A stretch of DNA of 61,762 nucleotides from JAVBLU01 sp031553225 (GTDB lineage: Bacteria > Bacillota > Clostridia > Christensenellales > UBA1750). The stretch spans positions 1 to 61,762 of the forward strand of contig JAVBLU010000050.1 in NCBI GenBank assembly GCA_031553225.1, written 5' to 3'. The notes under the pieces were generated by a model. The model ran no database searches, had not been told where the DNA came from, and worked only from the letters and a program-made list of their open reading frames with translations. Every line of letters begins with the position of its first letter. Position 1 is the first letter of the stretch. This document shows, piece by piece, positions 48,277 through 56,241 of the stretch. Position numbers and translations under genes: made by a program.

Positions 48277-49134
48277 GTGCGGTTTGTCATCATTACGGGC
48301 ATGTCGGGCGCGGGTAAGTCGCAGGTGCTCCACTGTCTGGAGGACCTGGGGTACTTCTGCATGGACAACCTGCCCCCGCAGCTGATGGGCGTTTTTTTGG
48401 AGCTCCTGCGCTCGGCGCAGCAGCAAAAGCAGCGTGTGGCCGTGTCCATGGACTGTCGCAGCGGCGAGTTCTTCACGGCCGTGGACGACGCGCTGGAGAG
48501 CGTGCGCAAAGCCGGCTTCCCTTGTGAGACGCTCTTTTTGGACGCCAAGGACGACGTGCTCATCGCCCGTTACAAGGAGAACCGCCGCACGCACCCGCTC
48601 TCCAACGAGCAGGGCGTGGCCGGGGGCATCGCCGCCGAGCGGGCCATGCTCGCGCCCTTGCGCGAGGGCGCCAACCTGTACATCGACACGACGCAGCTGC
48701 ACACGCGCGAGCTGCACGAGATCCTGCTGCAGCACTTCACGCAGGACGACCCGGAATCGGACATCCAGCTGGTCGTCAAGTCGTTCGGGTTTAAGAACGG
48801 CGTGCCCCCGGATGCGGATATGGTGTTCGACGTGCGGTTTTTGCCCAACCCGTTCTACATCGAGTCCATGCGGCCGCACACCGGCCTGGACGAGGACGTG
48901 CGCGACTACGTCTTCTCCTTTGAGGCCGCGCACGCTTTTCTTGGCCGGGTCGTGGACATGCTCGCCAGCCTTTTGCCCCTGTTTCAGCGCGAGGGCCGGC
49001 GTCAGCTGATCGTGGCCGTCGGCTGCACCGGCGGGCGGCACCGCTCCGTCGCGCTGTCCGAGCGCATCGCCGCGATGCTCGGGGGCCAAGGCTTCCGCGC
49101 CAGCGTGCGGCACCGTGATATCGCCATCGGATAG
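48277..49134 (+). CDS. rapZ: RNase adapter protein RapZ (YvcJ)
   Basis: A 285-residue RapZ/YvcJ. The P-loop is GMSGAGKS (8-15), Walker B-like LFLDAKDDVLIARYKENRRTHPL, VFDVRFLPNPFY and the C-terminal nucleotide-like domain IVAVGCTGGRHRSV. RapZ binds nucleotides and, in some bacteria, RNA or GlcN6P. In Firmicutes it usually precedes yvcK/glmR and whiA; here whiA follows directly. The GTG start follows GGGAGGG. Confidence 0.95.
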   Translation: MRFVIITGMSGAGKSQVLHCLEDLGYFCMDNLPPQLMGVFLELLRSAQQQKQRVAVSMDCRSGEFFTAVDDALESVRKAGFPCETLFLDAKDDVLIARYKENRRTHPLSNEQGVAGGIAAERAMLAPLREGANLYIDTTQLHTRELHEILLQHFTQDDPESDIQLVVKSFGFKNGVPPDADMVFDVRFLPNPFYIESMRPHTGLDEDVRDYVFSFEAAHAFLGRVVDMLASLLPLFQREGRRQLIVAVGCTGGRHRSVALSERIAAMLGGQGFRASVRHRDIAIG

Positions 49135-49170
49135 CGGATCGAAGAAGGTTTCCCGCCCCGGAGGTGCGCC

Positions 49171-50154
49171 ATGTCCTTTACCGCCAACGTAAAATCCGAG
49201 CTGTGCAGCCGCCCCATGCAGGGCGATTGCTGCCGCCTTGCCGAGCTTTCGGCGCTGCTGCACATCGGCGGCCTGGTTGTGCTGGAGGGCGGCGGCCGGG
49301 TGGGCGTCGCCCTGCGCACCGAGTCCGCGGCCGTTGCGCGGCGGGCCTTCGTGCTTATGAAGCACCTCTTCGGTATCGCCCCCGGCGTGCAGGCGTCGTC
49401 CGGCCGCAAGAAGGGCAGCCACGCCTTTCGTTTGACGGTGGCGGCCAGCCAAAACGGCGAAGCCGTGCTGCGCGGGTTGTCGCTGCTGCGCGAAGGGGCT
49501 TTCGCCTTTCAAAAAGGCGTGCCCGCGGCGCTTGTGCGGCGCACTTGCTGCCGCGCATCGTACCTGCGCGGGGCCTTTTTGGGCGGCGGCACCGTCGCGC
49601 CGCCGCAGGCGCGCGGGCACCTGGAGCTGATCACCTCCTCCGAGCCCTACGCCCGGTCGCTGGCCGCGGTGGTGCGCAAAAGCGGCTTTGTGCCGGGCCT
49701 TGGCCGGCGCGGCGAGGCCAGCCTGGTGTACCTGAAGGAAGGTGAGCAGATCGCCGGCGTCCTGTCGTATATCGGCGCGTACGACGCCGCGCTGCAGCTG
49801 CAAAGCGCCCGCGTGCTCAAGGAGGTTCGCAACCACGTGAACCGCCAGCTGAACTGCGACACCGCCAACCTGCAAAAGACCGCCGACGCGGCCGGGCAGC
49901 AGCTGGCGGCGCTGCGCGCCATGGACGAGGCCGACGCTCTGGCGTCCCTGCCCGCGCCCTTGCGCCAGCTGGCCCGCGCGCGCCTTGACAACCCCGACGC
50001 TTCCCTAGCCGAGCTGGGCGAAATGCTCACGCCCCCTTTGGGCAAATCCGGCGTTTACCACCGCATGGCCAAACTGATGGCCTGCACGAGGGCGCCGGCG
50101 GGGACGGACCGGCCCCCTTCGGCATCCGCGCCGCCGGTTCCCAAATTGACGTAA
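49171..50154 (+). CDS. whiA: DNA-binding protein WhiA
   Basis: A 327-residue WhiA. The N-terminal part (SFTANVKSELCSRP) and the homing-endonuclease-derived domain (SYLRGAFLGGGTV) lead to a C-terminal HTH (LAELGEMLTPPLGKSGVYHRMAK, about 283-305). It regulates division and sporulation-related genes in Gram-positive bacteria without endonuclease activity. The C-terminal 20 residues are a Pro/Ala-rich tail. It is preceded by rapZ without an intervening yvcK. The start follows CCGGAGG. Confidence 0.95.
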   Translation: MSFTANVKSELCSRPMQGDCCRLAELSALLHIGGLVVLEGGGRVGVALRTESAAVARRAFVLMKHLFGIAPGVQASSGRKKGSHAFRLTVAASQNGEAVLRGLSLLREGAFAFQKGVPAALVRRTCCRASYLRGAFLGGGTVAPPQARGHLELITSSEPYARSLAAVVRKSGFVPGLGRRGEASLVYLKEGEQIAGVLSYIGAYDAALQLQSARVLKEVRNHVNRQLNCDTANLQKTADAAGQQLAALRAMDEADALASLPAPLRQLARARLDNPDASLAELGEMLTPPLGKSGVYHRMAKLMACTRAPAGTDRPPSASAPPVPKLT

Positions 50155-50175
50155 GCTTCTGCGTCCCGCGTCGCC

Positions 50176-50214
50176 TAAAAAGGCCCGGCGGCTCTTACAG
50201 CGCCGCCGGGCCTT
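50176..50214 (+). terminator. Terminator of murB-rapZ-whiA
   Basis: AAGGCCCGGCGGC (50180-50192) pairs with GCCGCCGGGCCTT (50202-50214), preceded by AAAA on the left. The arms resemble those at 45963-46018. Confidence 0.8.
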
Positions 50215-50287
50215 CGTATGCCGAGAGGGACGTTTCCTGCACGCAAAGGGCAAACACATTCTCCCCGCGCCTCCGCGGCCCTCCCGC

Positions 50288-51175
50288 TTACTCCTGCGCG
50301 GCGGTCGGGGCGTCAGCGGGCAGGGCAGAGCGCAGGTCCAGCACGGGGGTCGCGCCGCCCTGCACGTACGGCAGGCGGCCGTCCCAGCGGGTGGCCTTCA
50401 GGTAGTCGATGTAGGCGGGGGCATCGGAAAGCTTGCGCTCGATGGACTCCACGGCAAAGGCCTCGGCCTCGGCCTTGGCGCGAATGGCGTAGGCCTCCGC
50501 GTTGGCCTTGGCTTTCATGGCGTCCGCCTCGGCCTGCGCGGAGATAACCTCCTGCTTGGCCAGCTCCTGCTTCTCCTTGGTTTGGTTCTGGGCCTCCAGC
50601 GCCTTTTGCTCGGCTTCCACCTTACGGCGCACGGCGGCTTCAAAGCTGTCCTCAAAATCGATGTTCTGAATGGTAAAAGCCGTCAGGGTGATGCCGCGGC
50701 CGGTTAAGCGCTCGATGAGCTGATCCTGAATTTTTTGGGTGACCTCGGCGCGGTGGCCGATCAGCTCGTCGGCGGTGTACTGCCCGATGGTGTTGCGCGT
50801 GATGGAAAGCACCGAGGGCAGCACGAGTTTGTCGTACACGAACTCCACGCCCACCTCGCGGATGAGCGAATCGATACGCGAGGCGTCCAGACGGTAGTTC
50901 ACCTTGGTAATCAGGTTTTCCACGGTCTGCGTATCCTTCGTGTATGCGTTTTGCGGAACCTCGATGGATTGCTCGCGCATGTCGATGAGTTTGGTGTTCT
51001 GCACGAAGGGCGCCTTGAAATGTACGCCCGAGCTGGCCACCACGCCGTCCAGCTTGCCGAAAGTGTACAGCGCGGCGCTTTGCCCTTCCGGCACGGTGTA
51101 GAACGAGTTGCCGCCCACAACCAGGGCGGCGAAAACAAGCACGGCCACAACCACGATGAGAGCAGTCTTTTTCAT
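50288..51175 (-). CDS. SPFH/band-7 (prohibitin/HflC-like) membrane protein
   Basis: A 295-residue SPFH-domain protein. TM is at about 4-24. The band-7 core (about 25-200) includes VPEGQSAALYTFGKL, VHFKAPFVQNTKLIDMR and a long helical AEQKALEAQNQTKEKQELA region rich in Ala/Glu/Lys (coiled coil, about 190-250). Such proteins scaffold membrane microdomains or protease complexes (HflK/C type). It is monocistronic. ATG 51175 is 9 bases after GGGA; the ATG 9 bases upstream abuts it. A TATAAT-like element lies at 51216-51211 on the minus strand. Confidence 0.88.
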   Translation of the reverse strand: MKKTALIVVVAVLVFAALVVGGNSFYTVPEGQSAALYTFGKLDGVVASSGVHFKAPFVQNTKLIDMREQSIEVPQNAYTKDTQTVENLITKVNYRLDASRIDSLIREVGVEFVYDKLVLPSVLSITRNTIGQYTADELIGHRAEVTQKIQDQLIERLTGRGITLTAFTIQNIDFEDSFEAAVRRKVEAEQKALEAQNQTKEKQELAKQEVISAQAEADAMKAKANAEAYAIRAKAEAEAFAVESIERKLSDAPAYIDYLKATRWDGRLPYVQGGATPVLDLRSALPADAPTAAQE

Positions 51176-51298
51176 TGTTGGCATTCCCTTTCTGTTTGTG
51201 CGCTGTCACCATTATATTGAAAATGGCGAAAAAGGAAAGCCCGGCGCGTTCATCGGCCGAAAAACGCGCCTCAAGTGTCGGGAAAGCCGCGCAAACGC

Positions 51299-51326
51299 TT
51301 GACAGGACGAGCGCACGGCTTATTAT
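51299..51326 (+). promoter_or_regulatory. Strong promoter of the sugar isomerase gene
   Basis: Perfect TTGACA (51299-51304), 16-base spacer and TATTAT (51321-51326). The implied start near 51333 rules out an earlier start codon at 51330. Confidence 0.75.
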
Positions 51327-51347
51327 GGAATGGAGGTGGTGAGCGGC

Positions 51348-52205
51348 ATGACGCTGGGCGTGTGCACGACGGATTTTCCGCGCATGGGCTGCCGGGAGCT
51401 GTTTGAGACCATGGCGCGTCTGGGTTTTACGCAAACGCAGTTCAGCTTCGACTCGATCACGGAGGCAAACTGTTACGCGGACGGACGGCTGGAGATCCCC
51501 GAGCGGATCGAGGCGGCCACCGTGGCGCAGGTGTTGGCCTGCAGCCGCGAGCTGGGCGTGGCTGTCGCCGCCGTCAACGGCACGTTTAACGCCGCGCACC
51601 CGGACAAAGCCGTGCGCGCCGAGGGCGTGCGGCGCTTCACCGCTTTGGCGGACGCGGCGCTGGCGCTCTCCTGCCGAACCATCACCCTGTGCAGCGGCAC
51701 GCGCAACGCCGAAGACCTATGGGCGCCCCATCAGGACAACGATAGCCCGGACGCCTGGCGCGACATGATCGGCACGCTTCGGGCGCTGTGCGCCATTGCC
51801 GTGCCGCGGGGCATCACGCTGGCGGTGGAGACCGAGGCGAGCAACCTGGTGGACACGCCGCAAAAGGCGGCCGCCATGCTGGGCGAGGTCGGCTCGCCTG
51901 CGCTGGCCATGGTGCTGGACTGCGCGAACCTGTTCCGCCCGGGGGAGGCATACAAAAAAAACGTGCGCCCGCGCATGGACGAGGCCGCGGCGGCGTTCGG
52001 CGCACGCGTCGTGCTCGCCCACGCCAAGGACATAAAGGAAGGCCCGGGCGTTAGCTTTTGCGCGACGGGCGAGGGCATCGTGGACTATCCCTATTTTTAC
52101 GCGCTGCTGCGCCTGATCGGCTACCCGGGGCCCATGATGCTGCACGGCGTGTACAGCCGGGAGGGCCTTGCAGCCGCCAGCGCGTACCTGCGCTCCCTTA
52201 CGTGA
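51348..52205 (+). CDS. Sugar phosphate isomerase/epimerase-like TIM-barrel protein
   Basis: A 285-residue xylose-isomerase-like TIM barrel. Candidate metal ligands are Glu in LAVETEASNLVD, Asp in LDCANLFRPG, His/Asp in LAHAKDIKEG and the C-terminal HGVYS. It begins MTLGVCTTDFPRMGC. It is not close in sequence to the isomerase at 44019. It is transcribed alone from a near-consensus promoter and ends at a T-run terminator (52352-52378). The substrate is unknown. ATG 51348 follows GGAGGTGGTGAGCGGC. Confidence 0.85.
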   Translation: MTLGVCTTDFPRMGCRELFETMARLGFTQTQFSFDSITEANCYADGRLEIPERIEAATVAQVLACSRELGVAVAAVNGTFNAAHPDKAVRAEGVRRFTALADAALALSCRTITLCSGTRNAEDLWAPHQDNDSPDAWRDMIGTLRALCAIAVPRGITLAVETEASNLVDTPQKAAAMLGEVGSPALAMVLDCANLFRPGEAYKKNVRPRMDEAAAAFGARVVLAHAKDIKEGPGVSFCATGEGIVDYPYFYALLRLIGYPGPMMLHGVYSREGLAAASAYLRSLT

Positions 52206-52351
52206 GCGGCGCCCGCCTAAGGGAAGCCGCCGCATGCGCGCGCCGGCGGGCGCGCTGGTATCGCCCGCCAAAGGGTCCGGCGCCTGCACGGATTGCAGGG
52301 CGTAGCACCCTTCCAAGCGCCGGCGAGGCAAAGCGCGCATCGTCAGCCTGA

Positions 52352-52378
52352 GCCGCCCCTGGGGGGCGGCCTTTTTTT
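52352..52378 (+). terminator. Rho-independent terminator
   Basis: GCCGCCCC-TGG-GGGGCGGC followed by CTTTTTTTGC; strand orientation fits the sugar isomerase upstream. Confidence 0.9.
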
Positions 52379-52432
52379 GCCTTCGGCGCGCGGCCGCTCA
52401 CCCGCCGCGAGGGCGGCCGGGGGCGCGGCGCG

Positions 52433-53200
52433 TCAGCCCCCGCTCTCGGCGAGGGTCAGGCTGACGGGGCAATGGTCGCTCCCCATCACGTCCTGGTGGA
52501 TGGCGGCGTCGCTCACGCGGGGCATCAGGCGGCTGGAGCACAGGAAATAGTCGATGCGCCAGCCGACGTTGCGCTCGCGCACGCCCGGCCGGTACGACCA
52601 CCAGGTGTAGCGGTCGCGCTCGCTTGGGTGCAGGGCGCGAAAGGTATCGGTAAAACCGCTTTGCAGAAGCTGCGTCATCTTGGCGCGCTCCTGGTCGGTA
52701 AAGCCGGGGTTCAGGCGGTTGGCGGCGGGGTTTTTGATGTCGATCTCGCAGTGCGCCACGTTCATATCGCCGCACACCACAACGGGCGCTTCCCGGTCCA
52801 GCGCCAGCAGATATGCGCGAAAATCGTCCTCCCATCGCATGCGGTAGGCCAGGCGGAGCAGCTCGTGCTGCGCGTTGGGCGTGTACACGTTCACCAGATA
52901 CAAATCCTTCAGGCGCAGGGTGATCACGCGGCCCTCGGCGTCATGCTCGGGCAGGCCTATGCCCAGGCGCGCCTCCAGAACGGGCAGGCGCGTGAACACC
53001 GCCGTGCCGCTGTAGCCCTTCTTTTGGGCGCTGTTCCAGTACTGCTCATAGCCGGGCAGGTCGACAACCGCCTGCCCGCGCTCCATCTTCGTCTCCTGCA
53101 GACAGAATACGTCCGCCGAGAGCCCGCGAAAGCTCTCCATAAAGCCGCCCTTGGACAGACAGGCGCGCAGCCCGTTCACGTTGAAGGACACAAGCCGCAT
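52433..53200 (-). CDS. xth: Exodeoxyribonuclease III (ExoA/Xth family AP endonuclease)
   Basis: A 255-residue ExoA-type nuclease. FNVNGLRACL (Asn at 7), VFCLQETKM (Glu metal ligand), GDMNVAHCEIDIKNP, the Trp-rich RYTWWSYRPGVRERNVGWRIDY and C-terminal GSDHCPV with the catalytic Asp/His. It acts in base-excision repair, cutting 5' of abasic sites. The ATG at 53200 is preceded by AAAGGGGGGC. Divergent from the lipoprotein gene, whose promoter lies in the shared spacer. Confidence 0.95.
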   Translation of the reverse strand: MRLVSFNVNGLRACLSKGGFMESFRGLSADVFCLQETKMERGQAVVDLPGYEQYWNSAQKKGYSGTAVFTRLPVLEARLGIGLPEHDAEGRVITLRLKDLYLVNVYTPNAQHELLRLAYRMRWEDDFRAYLLALDREAPVVVCGDMNVAHCEIDIKNPAANRLNPGFTDQERAKMTQLLQSGFTDTFRALHPSERDRYTWWSYRPGVRERNVGWRIDYFLCSSRLMPRVSDAAIHQDVMGSDHCPVSLTLAESGG

Positions 53201-53221
53201 CGCAATCAGCCCCCCTTTCGT

Positions 53222-53250
53222 TTGACGCGCGCCCGCCTGCGCGCTATAAT
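53222..53250 (+). promoter_or_regulatory. Promoter of the Pro/Ala-rich lipoprotein gene
   Basis: TTGACG (53222-53227), 17-base spacer and a perfect TATAAT (53245-53250). Confidence 0.85.
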
Positions 53251-53288
53251 TCTTGTAGTCACTATATCAGATGAAGGAGATGCCGCGC

Positions 53289-53837
53289 ATGCGCCGGAAC
53301 ATGGGCTTGTTTTGCTCGTCAATGATTCTTATGGTTTTCGTCTTTGCTTCTTGTTCGCCATTTTATCCCTCGGCCGCGCCGGTGGTCCCCTCCGCATCCG
53401 CAGCATCCGCCTCGGCCGCGCCTGTACTTATGGTTACACCCGCCCCGACGCCCGTCCTCACCGCCGCCCCGACGCCATCCGCAGTGCAGGCGGCCTCGGC
53501 CGCGCCGCATGCGTCTGCCGCCCCCGTGCCGGCGCCTACGCCTCCGGCGCAAAAGGACGCGCCTGCGGCCGCGCGGACCTCCCCGCGCACGCCTGCCCCG
53601 ACAGCCCGGCCCGCCGCCGCTTCGCCCGCGCTCGCGCCGCAGCCCGCCACACCGTCCCCAGTGGCCGCGCCCACACCCGCCCCAACAAAGATCGCGCTGG
53701 TGTGGCGCTCCGCCACGGGGAACAAATACCACAGCCGGAACAACTGCGGCAGCATGAACCCCGCCAGGGCCGCGCTGATCACCCTGCAGGAGGCGCTGGA
53801 CCTGGGCCTCGACCGCTGCCAAAGCTGCCGGCCGTAG
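53289..53837 (+). CDS. Lipoprotein with Pro/Ala-rich linker and C-terminal Cys-cluster domain
   Basis: A 182-residue protein. A signal peptide ends at a lipobox-like VFASC (Cys22), giving a lipid anchor. Residues about 25-130 are a low-complexity Ala/Pro/Ser/Thr linker (about 100 residues, an extended wall-spanning stalk). The last 45 residues hold a compact WRSATGNKYHSRNNCGSMNP ... LGLDRCQSCRP domain with Cys and His residues arranged like a zinc knuckle (YH...C...CxxC), similar to small Ada-like zinc domains found attached to secreted nucleases. ATG 53289 is 9 bases after GGAG. The function is unknown. Confidence 0.75.
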   Translation: MRRNMGLFCSSMILMVFVFASCSPFYPSAAPVVPSASAASASAAPVLMVTPAPTPVLTAAPTPSAVQAASAAPHASAAPVPAPTPPAQKDAPAAARTSPRTPAPTARPAAASPALAPQPATPSPVAAPTPAPTKIALVWRSATGNKYHSRNNCGSMNPARAALITLQEALDLGLDRCQSCRP

Positions 53838-53952
53838 GCGGCCGGCAAAGCGGCGCCGCGCCGCCCTTCGGGGCGCGCTTCTCCCTTCACCCTCCTAGGT
53901 TTCTGCGCCCGCGCCGCTCACTCCTGCCGCGCCTGCGCACGCGCATGAAGAA

Positions 53953-53974
53953 GCCCCGCGGCACGCCGCGGGGC
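53953..53974 (-). terminator. GC hairpin downstream of the LysM gene
   Basis: GCCCCGCGGC-AC-GCCGCGGGGC is a perfect 10-bp stem. On the minus strand it is followed by TTCTTC, a weak pyrimidine tail. Confidence 0.55.
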
Positions 53975-54007
53975 AAGGGGAACGCTCACGCGCGGCGGCC
54001 TCCTGCG

Positions 54008-54874
54008 TTAGGCTTTGGCGGGTATGCAGATCACGCGTCCGGCGATAAAGTCCGCCGGGGCGAGCATGGGGTTGGCGCGCAGAAGGCTGCCCAGCGGCAC
54101 GCCCAGCGTCTGGGCGATGGAGATGGGCGTCTCCCCCGACTTCACCACGTACGTACCGCCGCCCCCGGGACACGTGCCGCGCGAGCCGGCCGGCGGAATG
54201 CACAGGGCCGTGCCCGGCGCCAGCGCGTCCAGGTTTACGTTCGGGTTGGCCTGGGCAAGGGCCTGGTAGGAGACGTTGTAGGTGATCTGGATGGCCGCGA
54301 AGGAATCGCCCTGCCGCACGGTGTACGCCGTATAACCGGTGGGGCAGGCGGGGGCGGGCGGCACGGGCGCAGGGGGCGCGGGGGCGGGCGGCACGGGTTT
54401 CGCCGCGGGCGGGATGCAGATGATCTGCCCGGGCAGGAGGTTGTTCTGGTTTATGTACGGATTGGCCCGGATCAGCTGGTCAAGCGGGACGCCGTAAGCG
54501 GTGGCGATGGCCTGCAGCGTGTCGCCCGGCTTGATGGTGTACAGGCGGCCGCCCGAGCAGTATCCGCTGACGTTGGGCAGGCACAGTTCCTCGCCCGCGC
54601 GGTAGAAATAGGGGTTGATGTCGGGGTTGTACTGCAAAAGCAGCGCCAGAGAGATGTTGAAGTTTCGGGCGATGGTGATGAGCGACTCGCCGCGCCGTAT
54701 GACGTAGCGGGTGAATCCGGGTGGGCAGACGCGCTGCTGCGCCATGGCGGGCATAGCGCCGCACCAGCCGTCGGCGCATTCCAGGCCCTCGCCGCACTCG
54801 GCACAGGGCTTCTGCTCGGACAGTTCGGTGGCGATGGACATCACATCGTCAAACGGGGGGAACCTTTGATCCAT
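54008..54874 (-). CDS. Protein with four LysM domains (SafA-like)
   Basis: A 288-residue protein without signal peptide. An N-terminal Cys-rich segment (KPCAECGEGLECADGWCG, 23-40) is followed by LysM1 (about 56-100), LysM2 (110-155), a Pro/Ala linker (157-176), LysM3 (182-227) and LysM4 (240-285). Each has the Y-x-V/I-x-x-G-D/E-S/T core and ends at CIPP or CLP. LysM domains bind GlcNAc-containing peptidoglycan. Lack of a signal plus Cys pairs before each repeat fits a spore-coat or cortex-associated protein made in the mother cell (SafA-like), but this is inference. ATG 54874 follows GGGAGGAG. Confidence 0.85.
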   Translation of the reverse strand: MDQRFPPFDDVMSIATELSEQKPCAECGEGLECADGWCGAMPAMAQQRVCPPGFTRYVIRRGESLITIARNFNISLALLLQYNPDINPYFYRAGEELCLPNVSGYCSGGRLYTIKPGDTLQAIATAYGVPLDQLIRANPYINQNNLLPGQIICIPPAAKPVPPAPAPPAPVPPAPACPTGYTAYTVRQGDSFAAIQITYNVSYQALAQANPNVNLDALAPGTALCIPPAGSRGTCPGGGGTYVVKSGETPISIAQTLGVPLGSLLRANPMLAPADFIAGRVICIPAKA

Positions 54875-54988
54875 GCGAAACACTCCTCCCAAGCAAAGGG
54901 AATAGGTGGGGCTCACATCATGCTATTCCGCGCGGCGGCGAATGGTGAGCGGCTCTTTGCGGCCGAATCCTTGTCGATCAATAAAAAG

Positions 54989-55017
54989 TTGCATAAAACG
55001 CAAAAGGGTGGTATACT
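54989..55017 (+). promoter_or_regulatory. Promoter of rpsF-ssb-rpsR
   Basis: TTGCAT (54989-54994), 17-base spacer and TATACT (55012-55017). Start of transcription near 55024. Confidence 0.8.
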
Positions 55018-55040
55018 AACTCAGTTTCCAACCCTTCCTT

Positions 55041-55062
55041 GCGCTGTCCGCTGAGACAGCGC
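55041..55062 (+). promoter_or_regulatory. Leader hairpin of rpsF, candidate S6:S18 autoregulatory element
   Basis: GCGCTGTC and GACAGCGC form a perfect 8-bp stem with loop CGCTGA, immediately 5' of the ribosome site (AAGGAGG at 55074-55080). S6:S18-binding leaders in other bacteria use a stem with a CCG near the loop; here CCG occurs at 55048-55050. It may sequester translation when S6:S18 is in excess. Confidence 0.45.
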
Positions 55063-55091
55063 CATATGTCCATAAGGAGGTGAACGTATCG

Positions 55092-55379
55092 ATGAACCAA
55101 TACGAGGTCATGTACATCATCAACGTGAATGTTGAGGATGAACCCCGTAAAGAGTTGGTCGAGCGCTTTTCGGGTATTATCACCCGCGAAGGCGGCACGA
55201 TCGACAAGCTGGACGAGTGGGGCAAGCGCCGCCTTGCCTACCCCATCCAGGACATGAACGAGGGCTACTACGTGCTTATGCACGTCACCGCCCCCGCCAC
55301 GCTTCCGCGCGAGTTGGAGCGTAACCTGCAAAACACGGAAACCGTGCTGCGCTATCTGGTCACCCGCATGGGTGAATAA
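55092..55379 (+). CDS. rpsF: 30S ribosomal protein S6
   Basis: A 95-residue S6. It begins MNQYEVMYIINVNVEDE; GGTIDKLDEWGKRRLAYPIQDMNEGYYVL is the conserved core. ATG 55092 lies 11 bases after AAGGAGG; a GTG at 55080 touches the ribosome site. It binds 16S rRNA in the platform with S18, whose gene is third in this operon. Confidence 0.97.
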   Translation: MNQYEVMYIINVNVEDEPRKELVERFSGIITREGGTIDKLDEWGKRRLAYPIQDMNEGYYVLMHVTAPATLPRELERNLQNTETVLRYLVTRMGE

Positions 55380-55403
55380 GCAAGCAGAAGGCAGGTGTGC
55401 GTT

Positions 55404-55835
55404 GTGAACCGAATCGTCATCGTTGGCAATTTAACGCGCGATCCAGAATTGCGCACGTTGCCCAGCGGCGTGTCCGTCTGCAACTTCACCGTCGCCGTTA
55501 ACCGCCGCTTCGCCAACCCGCAAGGCGTGCGGGAAGCCGACTTCTTTCCCGTCGCCACCTGGCGGCAAATGGCCGAGAGCTGTGCGCGCTTTTTGCGTAA
55601 GGGCTCCAAGTGCGCCGTGATCGGATCGCTCCACACGCGCACCTACGAGACGCAGGAGGGCCAGAAGCGCTTCGTCATCGAAGTGCAGGCCGACGAGGTC
55701 GAGTTTATCGACCGTTCGGCCGCGGGCGAGCGCACCGACGGCGCCGGGCCCCAAAGCTTCGCGCCCGGCCCCGCGCACCAAGCGCCTGCAGACGCCGGCT
55801 TCGCCCAGGTGGACGACGACGAGCTGCCTTTCTAA
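55404..55835 (+). CDS. ssb: Single-stranded DNA-binding protein
   Basis: A 143-residue SSB. OB-fold spans about 1-105 (NRIVIVGNLTRDPELR, FTVAVNRRF, ADFFPVATWRQMAESC). A flexible Ala/Pro linker leads to the acidic tip DDDELPF, which recruits repair and replication proteins. The GTG start at 55404 follows GGCAGGTG. Its position between rpsF and rpsR is the standard Firmicutes order. Confidence 0.97.
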   Translation: MNRIVIVGNLTRDPELRTLPSGVSVCNFTVAVNRRFANPQGVREADFFPVATWRQMAESCARFLRKGSKCAVIGSLHTRTYETQEGQKRFVIEVQADEVEFIDRSAAGERTDGAGPQSFAPGPAHQAPADAGFAQVDDDELPF

Positions 55836-55894
55836 CCACTCACCCAGGCGGATGACATCCGCTTTGACCAACCTCAAAAGGAGGGATTAGCGAA

Positions 55895-56152
55895 ATGGCC
55901 GAAGACCGTCAAGACCGCGCGGCCAAGCGCCCGCGCGGCCGCCGACCCAAGCGTAAGGTATGCCAGTTCTGCGCCGATAAAATCGAGGCGATCGACTATA
56001 AGGACGTCATCCGCCTGCGCCGGTTCATCTCTGAGCGCGGCAAGATGCTGCCCCGCCGCATGACCGGCAACTGCGCCAAGCACCAGCGCCAGCTGTCCAT
56101 CGCCGTCAAGCGTTCGCGCCACATCGCGCTGATGCCGTTCTCGATGGACTAA
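55895..56152 (+). CDS. rpsR: 30S ribosomal protein S18
   Basis: An 85-residue S18. KVCQFCADKIEAIDYKDV and MLPRRMTGNCAKHQRQLSIAVKRSRHIALMP. CQFC plus GNCAKH makes it a zinc-binding (C+) version. Basic N-terminus (AAKRPRGRRPKRK). It pairs with S6. A strong terminator follows. Confidence 0.97.
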   Translation: MAEDRQDRAAKRPRGRRPKRKVCQFCADKIEAIDYKDVIRLRRFISERGKMLPRRMTGNCAKHQRQLSIAVKRSRHIALMPFSMD

Positions 56153-56193
56153 CCCACCTCGCACGCGGATAGGGCTCGGAAACGCCAGACTGC

Positions 56194-56241
56194 AAAGGGC
56201 CGGACACAAACCCCGCTGCGCGGGCTTTGCGTCCGGCCTTG
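56194..56241 (+). terminator. Terminator of rpsF-ssb-rpsR
   Basis: GGCCGGAC-A-CAAA...CCCCG pairs with CGGG...TTTG-C-GTCCGGCC, followed by TTGTTT. A second small AAAACCC/GGGTTTTT hairpin lies at 56252-56273. Confidence 0.85.

Noticed and set aside
52472..55054. An 860-codon plus-strand reading frame
   Set aside because: It overlaps exonuclease III and the LysM gene antisense and the lipoprotein gene in another frame; no ribosome site or domain.
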